A DNA stretch of 38,925 bases from a virus: IMG/VR virus record IMGVR_UViG_3300047476_001445, positions 1 to 38,925 of that record. One strand, 5' to 3'. Both the position numbers and the translations under genes were made by a program. The notes below the pieces were generated by a model that saw nothing but the letters and a program-made list of their open reading frames with translations, ran no database searches and was not told the DNA's origin. Shown in pieces: positions 1 to 5,353 of this stretch (the stretch's first letter is position 1; every line of letters begins with the position of its first letter).

Positions 1-126
1 GCGGTGCGCGCGTCAGCGCGTATTTCTTTCTCTTTCTTTCCTTCTTTCTTTATATCTTTCTTTAGGGGTTCTGGCTCGGGCGTCAGGACGCCAGATTCAG
101 AGGGTAGGGGGGTCAAATTTTGACCC
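1..126. repeat. Left copy of terminal sequence overlap
   Basis: Bases 1-126 are identical to 38790-38915. The initiator gene reads through the junction in the same frame in both copies, so this is circular closure or terminal redundancy of one molecule, not two loci. Past base 126 the right copy continues as 172-181 instead of 127-136, a skip of exactly 45 bases inside the iteron array. Confidence 0.95.
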
Positions 127-545
127 ACCCCCGGGTCAAATTCTGACCCCCCCCGGGTCAAATTTTGACCCTCCCCCGTACTAGATTCTGACCCCAGTAC
201 AAATTCTGTACCCGGGTCAAATTTTGACCCCCCTACAAAATCTGACCCACTATCAATACTGTCGACCGTGCATCCATCTGCTATCCCGTAGCGATACGAC
301 ACCGAAGCGCCCTCGAGCACGACGGAGCGTGTTACGAGGCCACGACTCGCCAGCTCGGCAAGCCCTGCACGCACGGTGCCGCGACTGGTGCCGGTGGCGT
401 CCATGAACTCGGCCAGGCTGATCGTGTCGGTGTGGCGATGGTATCCGACGGTGCGCCGAAGCACGACGAGATAGCACGCCACCGCTGCCGATGACAGCTG
501 GGCGAGATGCTCGTCGACGAAGATGTTCGGCAGCTTGGTAAACAT
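1..545 (-). CDS. Lambda O-like replication initiator, N-terminal part (gene continues at the right end of the window)
   Basis: Joined to 38789-38339 across the circular junction, this gives an uninterrupted 331-residue protein (996 bases with stop). The start (MFTKLPNIF) overlaps the TGA of the upstream small gene as TGATG, implying translational coupling. Residues 1-75 look like the winged-helix of phage replication protein O: TKLPN near the start, an R-T-V-G-Y segment, then a helix-turn-helix around TGTSRGTVRAGLAEL. Residues of about 95-150 are a low-complexity linker built from G-S-x-F-D-P and G-Q-N-L-T units, which are the translation of the DNA iterons at 110-248. A lysine/glutamate-rich stretch follows. 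The family binds origin repeats and recruits the host helicase. The initiator assignment rests on fold-like motifs plus the internal origin-like array; ssDNA or helicase partners cannot be read from sequence. Confidence 0.82.
   Translation of the reverse strand, partial: MFTKLPNIFVDEHLAQLSSAAVACYLVVLRRTVGYHRHTDTISLAEFMDATGTSRGTVRAGLAELASRGLVTRSVVLEGASVSYRYGIADGCTVDSIDSGSDFVGGSKFDPGTEFVLGSESSTGEGQNLTRGGSEFDPGVGQNLTPLPSESGVLTPEPEPLKKDIKKEGKKEKEIRADART
21..64. other. AT-rich polypyrimidine tract, candidate DNA unwinding element
   Basis: Forty-four bases made almost only of T and C on the plus strand, with a TATAT core, lie about 45 bases from the iteron array, in an otherwise GC-rich genome. 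On the minus strand they encode a lysine/glutamate-rich stretch of the initiator. Iterons next to an AT-rich segment inside the initiator gene is the layout of the lambda origin. Its role as the melting site is inferred. Confidence 0.55.
110..248. repeat. Palindromic iteron array, candidate replication origin
   Basis: Three perfect or near-perfect copies of GGGTCAAATTTTGACCC (8-base arms, one central base) start at 110, 133 (one mismatch) and 155, spaced 22-23 bases, about two helical turns. A fourth perfect copy is at 214-230. Degenerate units occupy 178-194, 198-214 (GTACA/TGTAC arms) and 232-248. All lie inside the initiator coding sequence and stay in its frame. Initiator-bound iterons inside the initiator gene are known from lambda O and relatives; binding here is inferred. 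The right end of the window carries an allele with 45 fewer bases in this array. Confidence 0.8.
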
Positions 546-781
546 CACGACGCCTTTTTGCGGTCGGCCAGGCGCTTGCACTGGGCGATGATGTCGGGCG
601 CGTCGATGTCGGAGAGGCGGATAAGCTCCAGCAGCTTGCGCACGGTCGCCGAGCGCCCGACGGGGACACCCGTGACGTACGACAGACCGGCGGACAGCTC
701 ATCGAGCATGGCCAGGTCGGCGTTGCTGAGCATCAGACTCGATACAAAATACCGTTGCTTGGACGTCGGTTTTGCTGGCAT
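545..781 (-). CDS. Small ribbon-helix-helix-like protein upstream of the initiator
   Basis: Encodes 78 residues starting MPAKPTSKQ; the start is chosen for the AAAGGGG site just upstream and a likely promoter at 813-841. After a basic N-terminus comes a beta-strand-like VSSLMLSN, then two predicted helices (DLAMLDELSAGLSY and SATVRKLLELIRL), the pattern of ribbon-helix-helix DNA-binding proteins. The stop overlaps the initiator start (TGATG), so the two are probably translated together, which would suit a copy-control or initiator-accessory protein. It shares the G-R-S-x-x-[VI]-R-x-L-L-E pattern with the protein at 1207-1443. Function is inferred from fold-like features only. Confidence 0.65.
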   Translation of the reverse strand: MPAKPTSKQRYFVSSLMLSNADLAMLDELSAGLSYVTGVPVGRSATVRKLLELIRLSDIDAPDIIAQCKRLADRKKAS

Positions 782-812
782 GTAGGCCCCTTTCTGCAAT
801 ACAACGTAATAC

Positions 813-841
813 ATTATAGCACGATTATCGAAGACCAAAAT
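813..841 (-). promoter_or_regulatory. Candidate leftward promoter for the small regulator and initiator
   Basis: On the minus strand GTGCTATAAT contains a perfect TATAAT (818-813) with an extended TGn upstream. The -35 region is weak (TTTTGG-like, spacer about 16). The same ten bases GTGCTATAAT occur on the plus strand at 12389-12398, suggesting a shared promoter class. Transcription would begin about 25 bases before the coding start at 781. Confidence 0.6.
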
Positions 842-1217
842 AGTCTCGAGGATTGTGCCCCAGATACAGCAGGATTTCGCGTGCCGCTTCCTGCCAGTCG
901 TAGGCGACCATGGTGCGCCAGCCCTGGGACGAAAGCATCACGAGCCACTCGCGCTGCTCGATGGTGGTGCGGTTTTTGCCGTGCTTCATCTCAATAGCCA
1001 GCCCGATATGCACGCCGTCGGCGGACCGTATCGGCAGCAGCAGATCAGGCACGCCTCGACGGACGCCGGCGCGCTTCATCCGTGCACCGGTGACTGCGTC
1101 ACGCCGGCCACCGTTGGGGACGTGGAACACCCAGCGCACGTCTGGCACTCGGCGCTCAATCATGCCCAGGAAATCGACCAGCGCAATCTGCTGGTCCTCC
1201 TCATGGCTACTCGTCAT
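825..1217 (-). CDS. VRR-NUC domain endonuclease
   Basis: A 130-residue single-domain protein of the VRR-NUC branch of the PD-(D/E)XK nucleases, typical of small phage-encoded Holliday-junction or flap-type nucleases. Visible signatures are FHVPNGG (31-37), the basic R-M-K-R-A-G-V-R-R-G-V-P-D segment with catalytic PD at 57-58, E-M-K (E76, K78) and Q88 in the following helix (EQREW). Its length matches stand-alone phage members. The start (MTSSHEED) overlaps the preceding gene by 11 bases and has no strong ribosome site, so it is probably coupled. Position in the initiator operon suggests replication or recombination intermediate processing. Confidence 0.87.
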   Translation of the reverse strand: MTSSHEEDQQIALVDFLGMIERRVPDVRWVFHVPNGGRRDAVTGARMKRAGVRRGVPDLLLPIRSADGVHIGLAIEMKHGKNRTTIEQREWLVMLSSQGWRTMVAYDWQEAAREILLYLGHNPRDYFGLR

Positions 1218-1443
1218 CGTCGTGCGCCTGCTGGGCGTCGGCGGGCATCCGGAGCAGCACGTCGACGAGGTCGAGACCGCGTGATCGTGCATCCTCAATG
1301 AGCAGGCGAATGGCAAAACTCCGGCCGGTGAACAGTTTTTTCATGCGCACGTAGGCCAGCAGCCGGGCGGACTGGGCATCGAGCCACTCGTCGTCTGCGT
1401 GCAGCAGACTCACGGCGGTTTTTCTGGTAATTGGTGACGACAT
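1207..1443 (-). CDS. Small regulator-like protein, first gene of the leftward arm
   Basis: Encodes 78 residues (MSSPITRKT). The AGGAGA ribosome site lies inside the right arm of the inverted repeat at 1451-1494, so operator occupancy or RNA folding could affect both transcription and translation. The middle (M-K-K-L-F-T-G-R-S-F-A-I-R-L-L-I-E-D-A) resembles the DNA-binding half of ribbon-helix-helix proteins and parallels the protein at 545-781. Adjacency to the operator makes it a candidate repressor of the divergent promoters, but that is inference. The acidic C-terminus (H-D-D-D-E) is unusual for the family. Confidence 0.6.
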   Translation of the reverse strand: MSSPITRKTAVSLLHADDEWLDAQSARLLAYVRMKKLFTGRSFAIRLLIEDARSRGLDLVDVLLRMPADAQQAHDDDE

Positions 1444-1450
1444 CGGTGCA

Positions 1451-1494
1451 TCTCCTGCGGTATACTGCGGACATACTCAGTATACCGCAGGAGA
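1451..1494. promoter_or_regulatory. Inverted-repeat operator in the divergent intergenic region
   Basis: TCTCCTGCGGTATACT (1451-1466) is perfectly repeated in inverse at 1479-1494, separated by 12 bases. It fills the 55-base gap between the divergent genes starting at 1443 (minus) and 1499 (plus), and supplies the AGGAG ribosome sites of both. Each arm ends in TATACT, a possible -10 element, without a clear -35. The CGGTATACT core recurs twice in tandem at 1761-1778 within the next rightward promoter, pointing to one regulator acting on both regions. Confidence 0.8.
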
Positions 1495-1498
1495 TACG

Positions 1499-1753
1499 AT
1501 GCGCACTCTCGAATTTACGGACATCGACACTGGCCGCGTGCATACGATGCGCACGCGCATGAGCGACCACGCTGCAGCAGCGCGTGCGTACTGCAAGATG
1601 CACAAATCGTCGCGGTTCACGTACGCCGAGCCACTCAGCAGCGCCGAGCCGACAGTCTTGCATGTGTACGGGTATGGTCCGCTGGGCCGCGAGCTCATCC
1701 TCATCGGTCGACTGCGGATGCGGGATATTACAAGATTGTCGTCGAGGGGTTGA
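1499..1753 (+). CDS. Hypothetical protein, first rightward gene
   Basis: An 84-residue protein, start MRTLEFTD, with AGGAG nine bases upstream inside the operator arm. I do not recognise it. It mixes a polar N-terminal half (including DIDTGRVHT) with a C-terminal strand-rich part around the Y-G-Y-G-P-L-G-R-E-L-I segment. Its stop codon lies inside the -35 hexamer of the promoter at 1750-1778. Being the first gene facing the operator, it could be regulatory, but no DNA-binding motif is evident. Confidence 0.6.
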   Translation: MRTLEFTDIDTGRVHTMRTRMSDHAAAARAYCKMHKSSRFTYAEPLSSAEPTVLHVYGYGPLGRELILIGRLRMRDITRLSSRG

Positions 1754-1778
1754 CACACTGCGGTATACTCGGTATACT
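1750..1778 (+). promoter_or_regulatory. Near-consensus rightward early promoter with tandem operator half-sites
   Basis: TTGACA (1750-1755), a 17-base spacer and TATACT (1773-1778) make the best sigma70-type promoter in the window. The spacer and -10 contain two direct copies of CGGTATACT (1761-1769 and 1770-1778), the same core as the inverted-repeat operator at 1451-1494. A protein bound there would block RNA polymerase. Confidence 0.88.
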
Positions 1779-1800
1779 GTGGATGTTGGGAGTGATGGCT

Positions 1801-1833
1801 GACCGAAAACCGACTGAAAACCGACCGATCAAC
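1801..1833 (+). repeat. Three 11-base direct repeats in the early leader
   Basis: GACCGAAAACC (1801-1811), GACTGAAAACC (1812-1822) and GACCGATCAAC (1823-1833) are contiguous, one helical turn each, in the 5' leader between the promoter at 1750-1778 and the ribosome site at 1837-1841. They could be a DNA-binding cluster or an RNA-level element such as an antiterminator loading site. No match to a named site is recognised. Confidence 0.6.
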
Positions 1834-1847
1834 GATGGAGGATTGAC

Positions 1848-2093
1848 ATGACCGTATCGACTCTGACCCCGACCGCCGGTTTGATTGCAGTGAAAGGTTC
1901 GACTCGCAATGGCGTACGTACCACAGTGTCGGTTACGCGTGGTTGGGCCGACTACGTCGTCAGCATCGAGTGCAAATCGGTGTACGGCATCAGCACCGAC
2001 GGCTGGAGCTGCACCTCGATCGAAGAGGCGTACGAGAAGGCCGCCTATGTGTACGACAACCGCGGCCAGTGGGAGTCAGCCGTCGTCGAGTAA
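1848..2093 (+). CDS. Hypothetical early protein
   Basis: An 81-residue protein with GGAGG six bases before the ATG. It is the first gene after the strongest promoter and is followed directly by an intrinsic terminator at 2104-2134, so it is probably abundant early. The sequence (strand-rich, S-x-T-R-N-G-V-R-T-T-V-S-V-T then an acidic helix IEEAYEKAAYVYDNRGQWESA) is not recognised. A similar AYDNRGAWERAA-type segment occurs in the protein at 37018-37377 and may be a shared helix. Confidence 0.72.
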   Translation: MTVSTLTPTAGLIAVKGSTRNGVRTTVSVTRGWADYVVSIECKSVYGISTDGWSCTSIEEAYEKAAYVYDNRGQWESAVVE

Positions 2094-2103
2094 GTGAGAA
2101 TCA

Positions 2104-2134
2104 CCCCGGCAGGCACTGCGCCTGTCGGGGTTTT
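2104..2134 (+). terminator. Intrinsic terminator after the first early gene
   Basis: An 11-bp stem (CCCCGGCAGGC at 2104-2114 with GCCTGTCGGGG at 2120-2130, one G-U pair), a 5-base loop and TTTT. It lies only 20 bp before the next gene, so expression of the rest of the early arm would depend on read-through or antitermination. Confidence 0.78.
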
Positions 2135-2152
2135 GCATACCTGGGGGTTTGT

Positions 2153-2248
2153 ATGTGGCGCTGGCTGTCTGGGCTGATTGTCGGGGTAATGGTGGTCGTG
2201 GTGGCCGTAGTGACGAGCGTGATCTTACGAGAGCGGGGACGACGATGA
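2153..2248 (+). CDS. 31-residue single-span membrane peptide
   Basis: ATG at 2153 follows a GGGGG site; the peptide begins MWRWLSG, continues with about 20 hydrophobic residues rich in V, and ends in the basic tail RERGRR, the pattern of a small N-in or N-out single-span protein. It overlaps the next gene as ATGA, so the two are coupled. Paired with a lysozyme-like protein, it could be a holin-like or membrane-anchoring partner. Function is inferred from topology only. Confidence 0.6.
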   Translation: MWRWLSGLIVGVMVVVVAVVTSVILRERGRR

Positions 2249-2613
2249 GCACTGTAATCCTTTTCTGGTACCTGAGCTGCAGCGGCGGCGTGTGCCACGT
2301 CGAGCCGTTCACCGTCACCCGGGAGGCAGCCGCCATCGTCGCGTGTGAGTCTGGCGACGGGGCCACGTATGGTACCTATTCGATGCACGCACGATCCGAA
2401 ACCGCCGACGGCGGCCTGTGGCAGTTCAACGACGCGACGTACGAGTGGCTCGCCGGCCGCACGCACGCCGACACCGACACCATCCAGGCGCAGTACTCGG
2501 CATTCCGCACGCTGTGGGCTGGTGGCCGTGGCTGGCGGCATTGGATTTCGAGTCAAGCATGCTGGAGTCAGTGGCTAGTGGTTAATGAGCAAGGGGTAGC
2601 GGTATGGCGCTAA
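2245..2613 (+). CDS. Lysozyme/Rpf-like transglycosylase-domain protein
   Basis: A 122-residue protein. Following a hydrophobic, Cys-containing N-terminus (residues 1-17), the segment V-A-C-E-S-G-D-G (about 33-39) carries the Glu expected as the catalytic acid of Rpf/SLT-type lysozyme folds. Then come G-G-L-W-Q-F-N-D-A-T-Y-E-W-L, matching the family's GGLQFxxxTW motif, and a C-terminal Q-Y-S-A-F-R-x-L-W-A-G-G-R-G-W-x-x-W. It is therefore likely to cut peptidoglycan glycan strands. It sits in the early region, about 10 kb from the late lysis cassette, beside a 31-residue membrane peptide, which is unusual. Whether it is exported is uncertain; the N-terminus could be a short signal or anchor. 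Confidence 0.65.
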   Translation: MSTVILFWYLSCSGGVCHVEPFTVTREAAAIVACESGDGATYGTYSMHARSETADGGLWQFNDATYEWLAGRTHADTDTIQAQYSAFRTLWAGGRGWRHWISSQACWSQWLVVNEQGVAVWR

Positions 2614-2999
2614 ATCGCCACCAAACACCACTCACCGACGCACAGGCGCTTGTGTCGTTCGATGCGCACGCACGCCTTCTGCGGACCACTGAGGGCGAGC
2701 AGCGCATCGTCCGAGGATATCGATACTACGATGCGGAGATTATCCTCACGACGTACTGGGGCTCGTGGCCGCTCGAGCCAGAGATACCAGAGGGAACGCA
2801 CAGCTATCTAGCGTCGATTGTCCTGGCGGATAAAAACCTCATGATTACGGTCCCAGCCGATAAGTGGTCGTTATTTGATACCAAGGTAAAAGCGGTACAC
2901 CTGGCGCGCCGGCGGAACATCGTCCTTGATTTGGCATATGGATACGCAGTACTCAATGAAGCATTCAATGGAGGCGACAATGACCCAGATCACGCGTGA
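2604..2999 (+). CDS. Hypothetical early protein
   Basis: A 131-residue protein overlapping the preceding gene by 10 bases and the following one by 20. AAGGGG precedes the ATG at a longer than usual distance. Predicted strands dominate (YYDAEIILTTYWGSWPLEPE), then a helical C-terminus. I do not recognise a family. Confidence 0.65.
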   Translation: MALNRHQTPLTDAQALVSFDAHARLLRTTEGEQRIVRGYRYYDAEIILTTYWGSWPLEPEIPEGTHSYLASIVLADKNLMITVPADKWSLFDTKVKAVHLARRRNIVLDLAYGYAVLNEAFNGGDNDPDHA

Positions 3000-3366
3000 T
3001 TTAGTAAAGGTTGTGCACGACATCATCGACGAGGCCGCGCGCGTGGCGCTCCGGTTTCGCCTCTCGACCCAGCTTAAGTCACCACGGCACAAGATGCACG
3101 TCAGCACGGTGGGGCTGTTGATGGGCCCTAATGGCACGGTGATGCCACTCGGCACCGATTTGCGGTTGCATGGCGATGGCATGCGCTACTACGAGTGCAT
3201 GGTGGCAACCGATGACGATGTGTACGATTTTCCCGAGACGTACGACGGCGTGCCGCTGATTGAGACACACGACGAGACAAGTGACGCCCAGGCGACGGCA
3301 CTGCACCACGATGTTGTCGAGTGGGGGATTGGCGAGCTGATGCGACTGGAGCAGGCACATGAATAA
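2980..3366 (+). CDS. Hypothetical early protein
   Basis: A 128-residue protein; the start MTQITRDLV is chosen for the GGAGG seven bases upstream, although in-frame ATGs lie further up. The N-terminal helix (residues 1-30) is followed by V-G-L-L-M-G-P-N-G-T-V-M-P-L-G and an acidic middle. No known motif. It overlaps the DUF1599-like gene by 8 bases. Confidence 0.65.
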   Translation: MTQITRDLVKVVHDIIDEAARVALRFRLSTQLKSPRHKMHVSTVGLLMGPNGTVMPLGTDLRLHGDGMRYYECMVATDDDVYDFPETYDGVPLIETHDETSDAQATALHHDVVEWGIGELMRLEQAHE

Positions 3367-3643
3367 GCACAAAACGCTTGAGGAGTTTGACCGCGTCACC
3401 CGTGTCGAGATGCGCCAGCTGTTTCTGCGGAAAAATGCCGGGTACGGTCCCGATGCCATCGGCGACACTGGGCTGTATGGTATCGCCGTCCGGATGAACG
3501 ACAAGGTCAAGCGACTGCTGCACATCACCCGCACCGAGGGCGCAGTCAGCGATGAGACACTCGAGGACACGGCGCTCGATCTGGCGGTATATGCCGCGAT
3601 TGCCCTGGTGTATATGCGGGGCAAGTGGGGCGCCGATGAGTAG
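3359..3643 (+). CDS. DUF1599/Nmad1-like protein (MazG-type nucleotide-handling fold)
   Basis: A 94-residue protein. The pattern R-K-N-A-G-Y-G-x-D-A, then G-L-Y-G-I-A-V-R-M-N-D-K-V-K-R-L, then E-D-T-A-L-D-L-A-V-Y-A-A-I-A-L matches the DUF1599 family, also called nucleotide modification associated domain 1, an all-alpha relative of NTP pyrophosphatases. The D-T-x-x-D-L-A acidic helix is the probable metal-binding element. In phages this family accompanies nucleotide metabolism or base-modification genes; here the P-loop kinase at 3858 and dCTP deaminase at 36132 fit that theme. Exact substrate unknown. Confidence 0.72.
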   Translation: MNKHKTLEEFDRVTRVEMRQLFLRKNAGYGPDAIGDTGLYGIAVRMNDKVKRLLHITRTEGAVSDETLEDTALDLAVYAAIALVYMRGKWGADE

Positions 3644-3857
3644 GCGCACCAAGGCGCAGCGCGTGGCGCGCCAGATTGCAGCCATACCGCCGTCGACGCG
3701 TGCAATGATCCGATTCAATGTGCAGATGGCCAGGATATCCGCACAAATGGCCAAGGTATTGATGCCGGTGCTGGAGAACGTAAGTCAGTTGGTGGAGCAA
3801 TACAATCCGATTTTTCGGCAGATGTTGGACAATCAGAAGAAACAACAGGAGGGGTAA
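3636..3857 (+). CDS. Small helical hypothetical protein
   Basis: A 73-residue protein starting MSRRTKAQR; it overlaps the preceding stop (ATGAGTAG) and abuts the P-loop gene, so it is translated as part of that operon. The N-terminus is basic and residues 20-70 form a long amphipathic helix with regularly spaced M/V/L (MARISAQMAKVLMPVLENV). Possibly a coiled-coil adaptor; no family recognised. Confidence 0.6.
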   Translation: MSRRTKAQRVARQIAAIPPSTRAMIRFNVQMARISAQMAKVLMPVLENVSQLVEQYNPIFRQMLDNQKKQQEG

Positions 3858-4283
3858 ATGACACCGCATCTGATGATTATTCGAGGGCTCCCCGGCAGTG
3901 GCAAAAGCACACTCGCGCGAAATTTGGAGTACTGGGGAGTAGTGCAAGAGGTGCACGAGGCCGATCATTTTTTCATGGTCGACGGTGAGTACGAGTTCGA
4001 CCGTGCAAATCTGTCACACGCGCACATGCAGTGTGAGGCGCGAGTAAGTGCGGCGCTCCGGGAGGGGAACCGGGTCGCCGTAGCCAATACTTTTACACGC
4101 CGATTCAGTCTGTATCCGTACTATCAGATGTGTAAAAATTTGGGCATCGAGCCCGTCGAGGTGATTTGCACCGGCCGCTGGCAGAATGTGCACGGGGTTG
4201 ATCGCGAGCAGTGGGAGGCGATGGCCCAGCGGTTTGACTATCGAATCTGCTATTGCCTGTGGCTGGCGGAGGTGGCGAAATGA
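3858..4283 (+). CDS. P-loop kinase-like ATPase (N4BP2/AAA_33 type)
   Basis: A 141-residue protein. Walker A is G-L-P-G-S-G-K-S-T at 10-18; E-A-D-H-F-F follows at about 34-39, then Y-E-F-D-x-x-x-L-x-x-A-H-x-x-C and V-A-N-T-F-T-R, all in the order seen in the NEDD4-binding-protein-2-like/polynucleotide-kinase family. Such proteins phosphorylate 5'-hydroxyl ends of nucleic acid or small substrates; a role in end repair or nucleotide salvage is inferred. The length suits a stand-alone kinase domain without phosphatase. AGGAGG seven bases before the ATG supports the start. Confidence 0.8.
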   Translation: MTPHLMIIRGLPGSGKSTLARNLEYWGVVQEVHEADHFFMVDGEYEFDRANLSHAHMQCEARVSAALREGNRVAVANTFTRRFSLYPYYQMCKNLGIEPVEVICTGRWQNVHGVDREQWEAMAQRFDYRICYCLWLAEVAK

Positions 4284-4585
4284 CCCACAGCACGGTTATC
4301 GAGATGACGTCATACACTCCCGAGGCAATCCAGCTGCTACTCGACGTCAAAACGAAAGCGTACACCTCGCGCCACATTGTTACCACCAAGCGCCGGATAT
4401 CGGGCCAGCTGGAGATTGACGTGTGGCACGCTATCGACGCGACCAGCACCACGGTCGTCATCCAGCCCAAGCCTGACGAGTGGGCCGACCGCGTCCGTCT
4501 GGGTAACCGTGTCATCCACGAAGCGAGGCGGATAGTACTGGCATCATTAGGGATTCGAGAGGAGGCCAGGGTATGGCGCAGTTAG
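4280..4585 (+). CDS. Hypothetical early protein
   Basis: A 101-residue protein coupled to the kinase by an ATGA overlap. Start MTHSTVIEM is set by this overlap. Alternating strand-like segments (SGQLEIDVWHAIDATSTTVV) precede a basic C-terminal helix (R-L-G-N-R-V-I-H-E-A-R-R-I-V). Not recognised. Confidence 0.62.
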   Translation: MTHSTVIEMTSYTPEAIQLLLDVKTKAYTSRHIVTTKRRISGQLEIDVWHAIDATSTTVVIQPKPDEWADRVRLGNRVIHEARRIVLASLGIREEARVWRS

Positions 4586-4794
4586 ATACGGACCTGGACC
4601 GCGAGATGCGCCTGCAGTACATGCTGCTGGGCGAGCTCCGCACACTGGCAATCCAGGGAAAGCCACATCCGGCCAATCTGGCGACATACGAGCAGATCAT
4701 CGAGCGCATCCGCCAGCTCCGGCGATTCATCGACGCACGCGCTGCCGAGCACAAGGGACGCACGCGGGGCGGCAATTATAAAGTGTGGTGGTGA
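4573..4794 (+). CDS. Small coiled-coil-like hypothetical protein
   Basis: A 73-residue, mostly helical protein with GAGGAGG-like purines before the ATG. Heptad-like leucines and many charged residues run from 5 to 60, with a basic tail ending N-Y-K-V-W-W. It overlaps the preceding gene by 13 bases. Function unknown; an accessory nucleic-acid-binding role would fit the basic tail. Confidence 0.62.
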   Translation: MAQLDTDLDREMRLQYMLLGELRTLAIQGKPHPANLATYEQIIERIRQLRRFIDARAAEHKGRTRGGNYKVWW

Positions 4795-4795
4795 T

Positions 4796-5353
4796 ATGGC
4801 AAAGAAAAAAACACCAGAGACGACGCCGATCAGCACGGACAACACCGTAAAGCGGTCGACGCTCAATAAGCGCATGGGATTTGTGGCCCCGCCGAAATCT
4901 ATGCTGCTCGGGACTCGCCTGCAGCCGCCACGTCTCGACACAGGATTCCGTGTATACAAAGTCACTGACGCCGTCGATCCAAGCGATCACGATGCACTGC
5001 TTTGGCAAGCGCTTACCGAAATGGATGAGATGTTGACGCTGGAAATTATTGCGGTTCAAAATGTCTCGACAAATGACCAGGGAGGCACATCTAGAGAGAA
5101 AATGTTGGCTACTGTGTATTTCTGTGGCGATAAAACCCCGCGGCGAAAATACATTGCGTGTTTTTCTCCAAAACTCTCTCAGGAGTTTGCGGCAATGCTC
5201 ATAGGTCAGCAACCGCAGAATCTAATACTCCGGAAGTGTGCTGTTACTGAGGAAATCAGATTGATACTCCAGCTGATACATGGTGGATTGAAACTGCCGG
5301 TCTCTGTATACACCCATTGTCCCGAGGGCTGTCCGACGTGTGGTGCCATATGA
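4796..5353 (+). CDS. Hypothetical protein with C-terminal cysteine cluster
   Basis: A 185-residue protein. The N-terminus is basic and disordered-looking (MAKKKTPETTPI). The middle is a mixed alpha/beta region containing M-L-T-L-E-I-I-A-V-Q. The end T-H-C-P-E-G-C-P-T-C-G has C-x3-C-x2-C spacing that could bind a metal. Codons here are visibly more AT-rich than in the flanking genes, as in the next gene, suggesting a separately acquired pair. No family recognised. Confidence 0.65.
   Translation: MAKKKTPETTPISTDNTVKRSTLNKRMGFVAPPKSMLLGTRLQPPRLDTGFRVYKVTDAVDPSDHDALLWQALTEMDEMLTLEIIAVQNVSTNDQGGTSREKMLATVYFCGDKTPRRKYIACFSPKLSQEFAAMLIGQQPQNLILRKCAVTEEIRLILQLIHGGLKLPVSVYTHCPEGCPTCGAI

Noticed and set aside
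1-136. Short direct terminal repeats of the packaged genome
   Set aside because: The overlap falls in the middle of the initiator gene and its outer end lies in the iteron array, where the two copies disagree by 45 bases. An assembly closure at a repeat explains this better than physical terminal repeats.
110-248. CRISPR-like array
   Set aside because: Units are 17-base palindromes with 3-7-base spacers, inside a coding sequence. No spacer-length sequence and no cas gene.
253-702. 149-residue minus-strand reading frame
   Set aside because: It overlaps the initiator and the small regulator in another frame, is extremely Arg/Ser/Ala-rich and lacks a ribosome site; it is a shadow of real genes.
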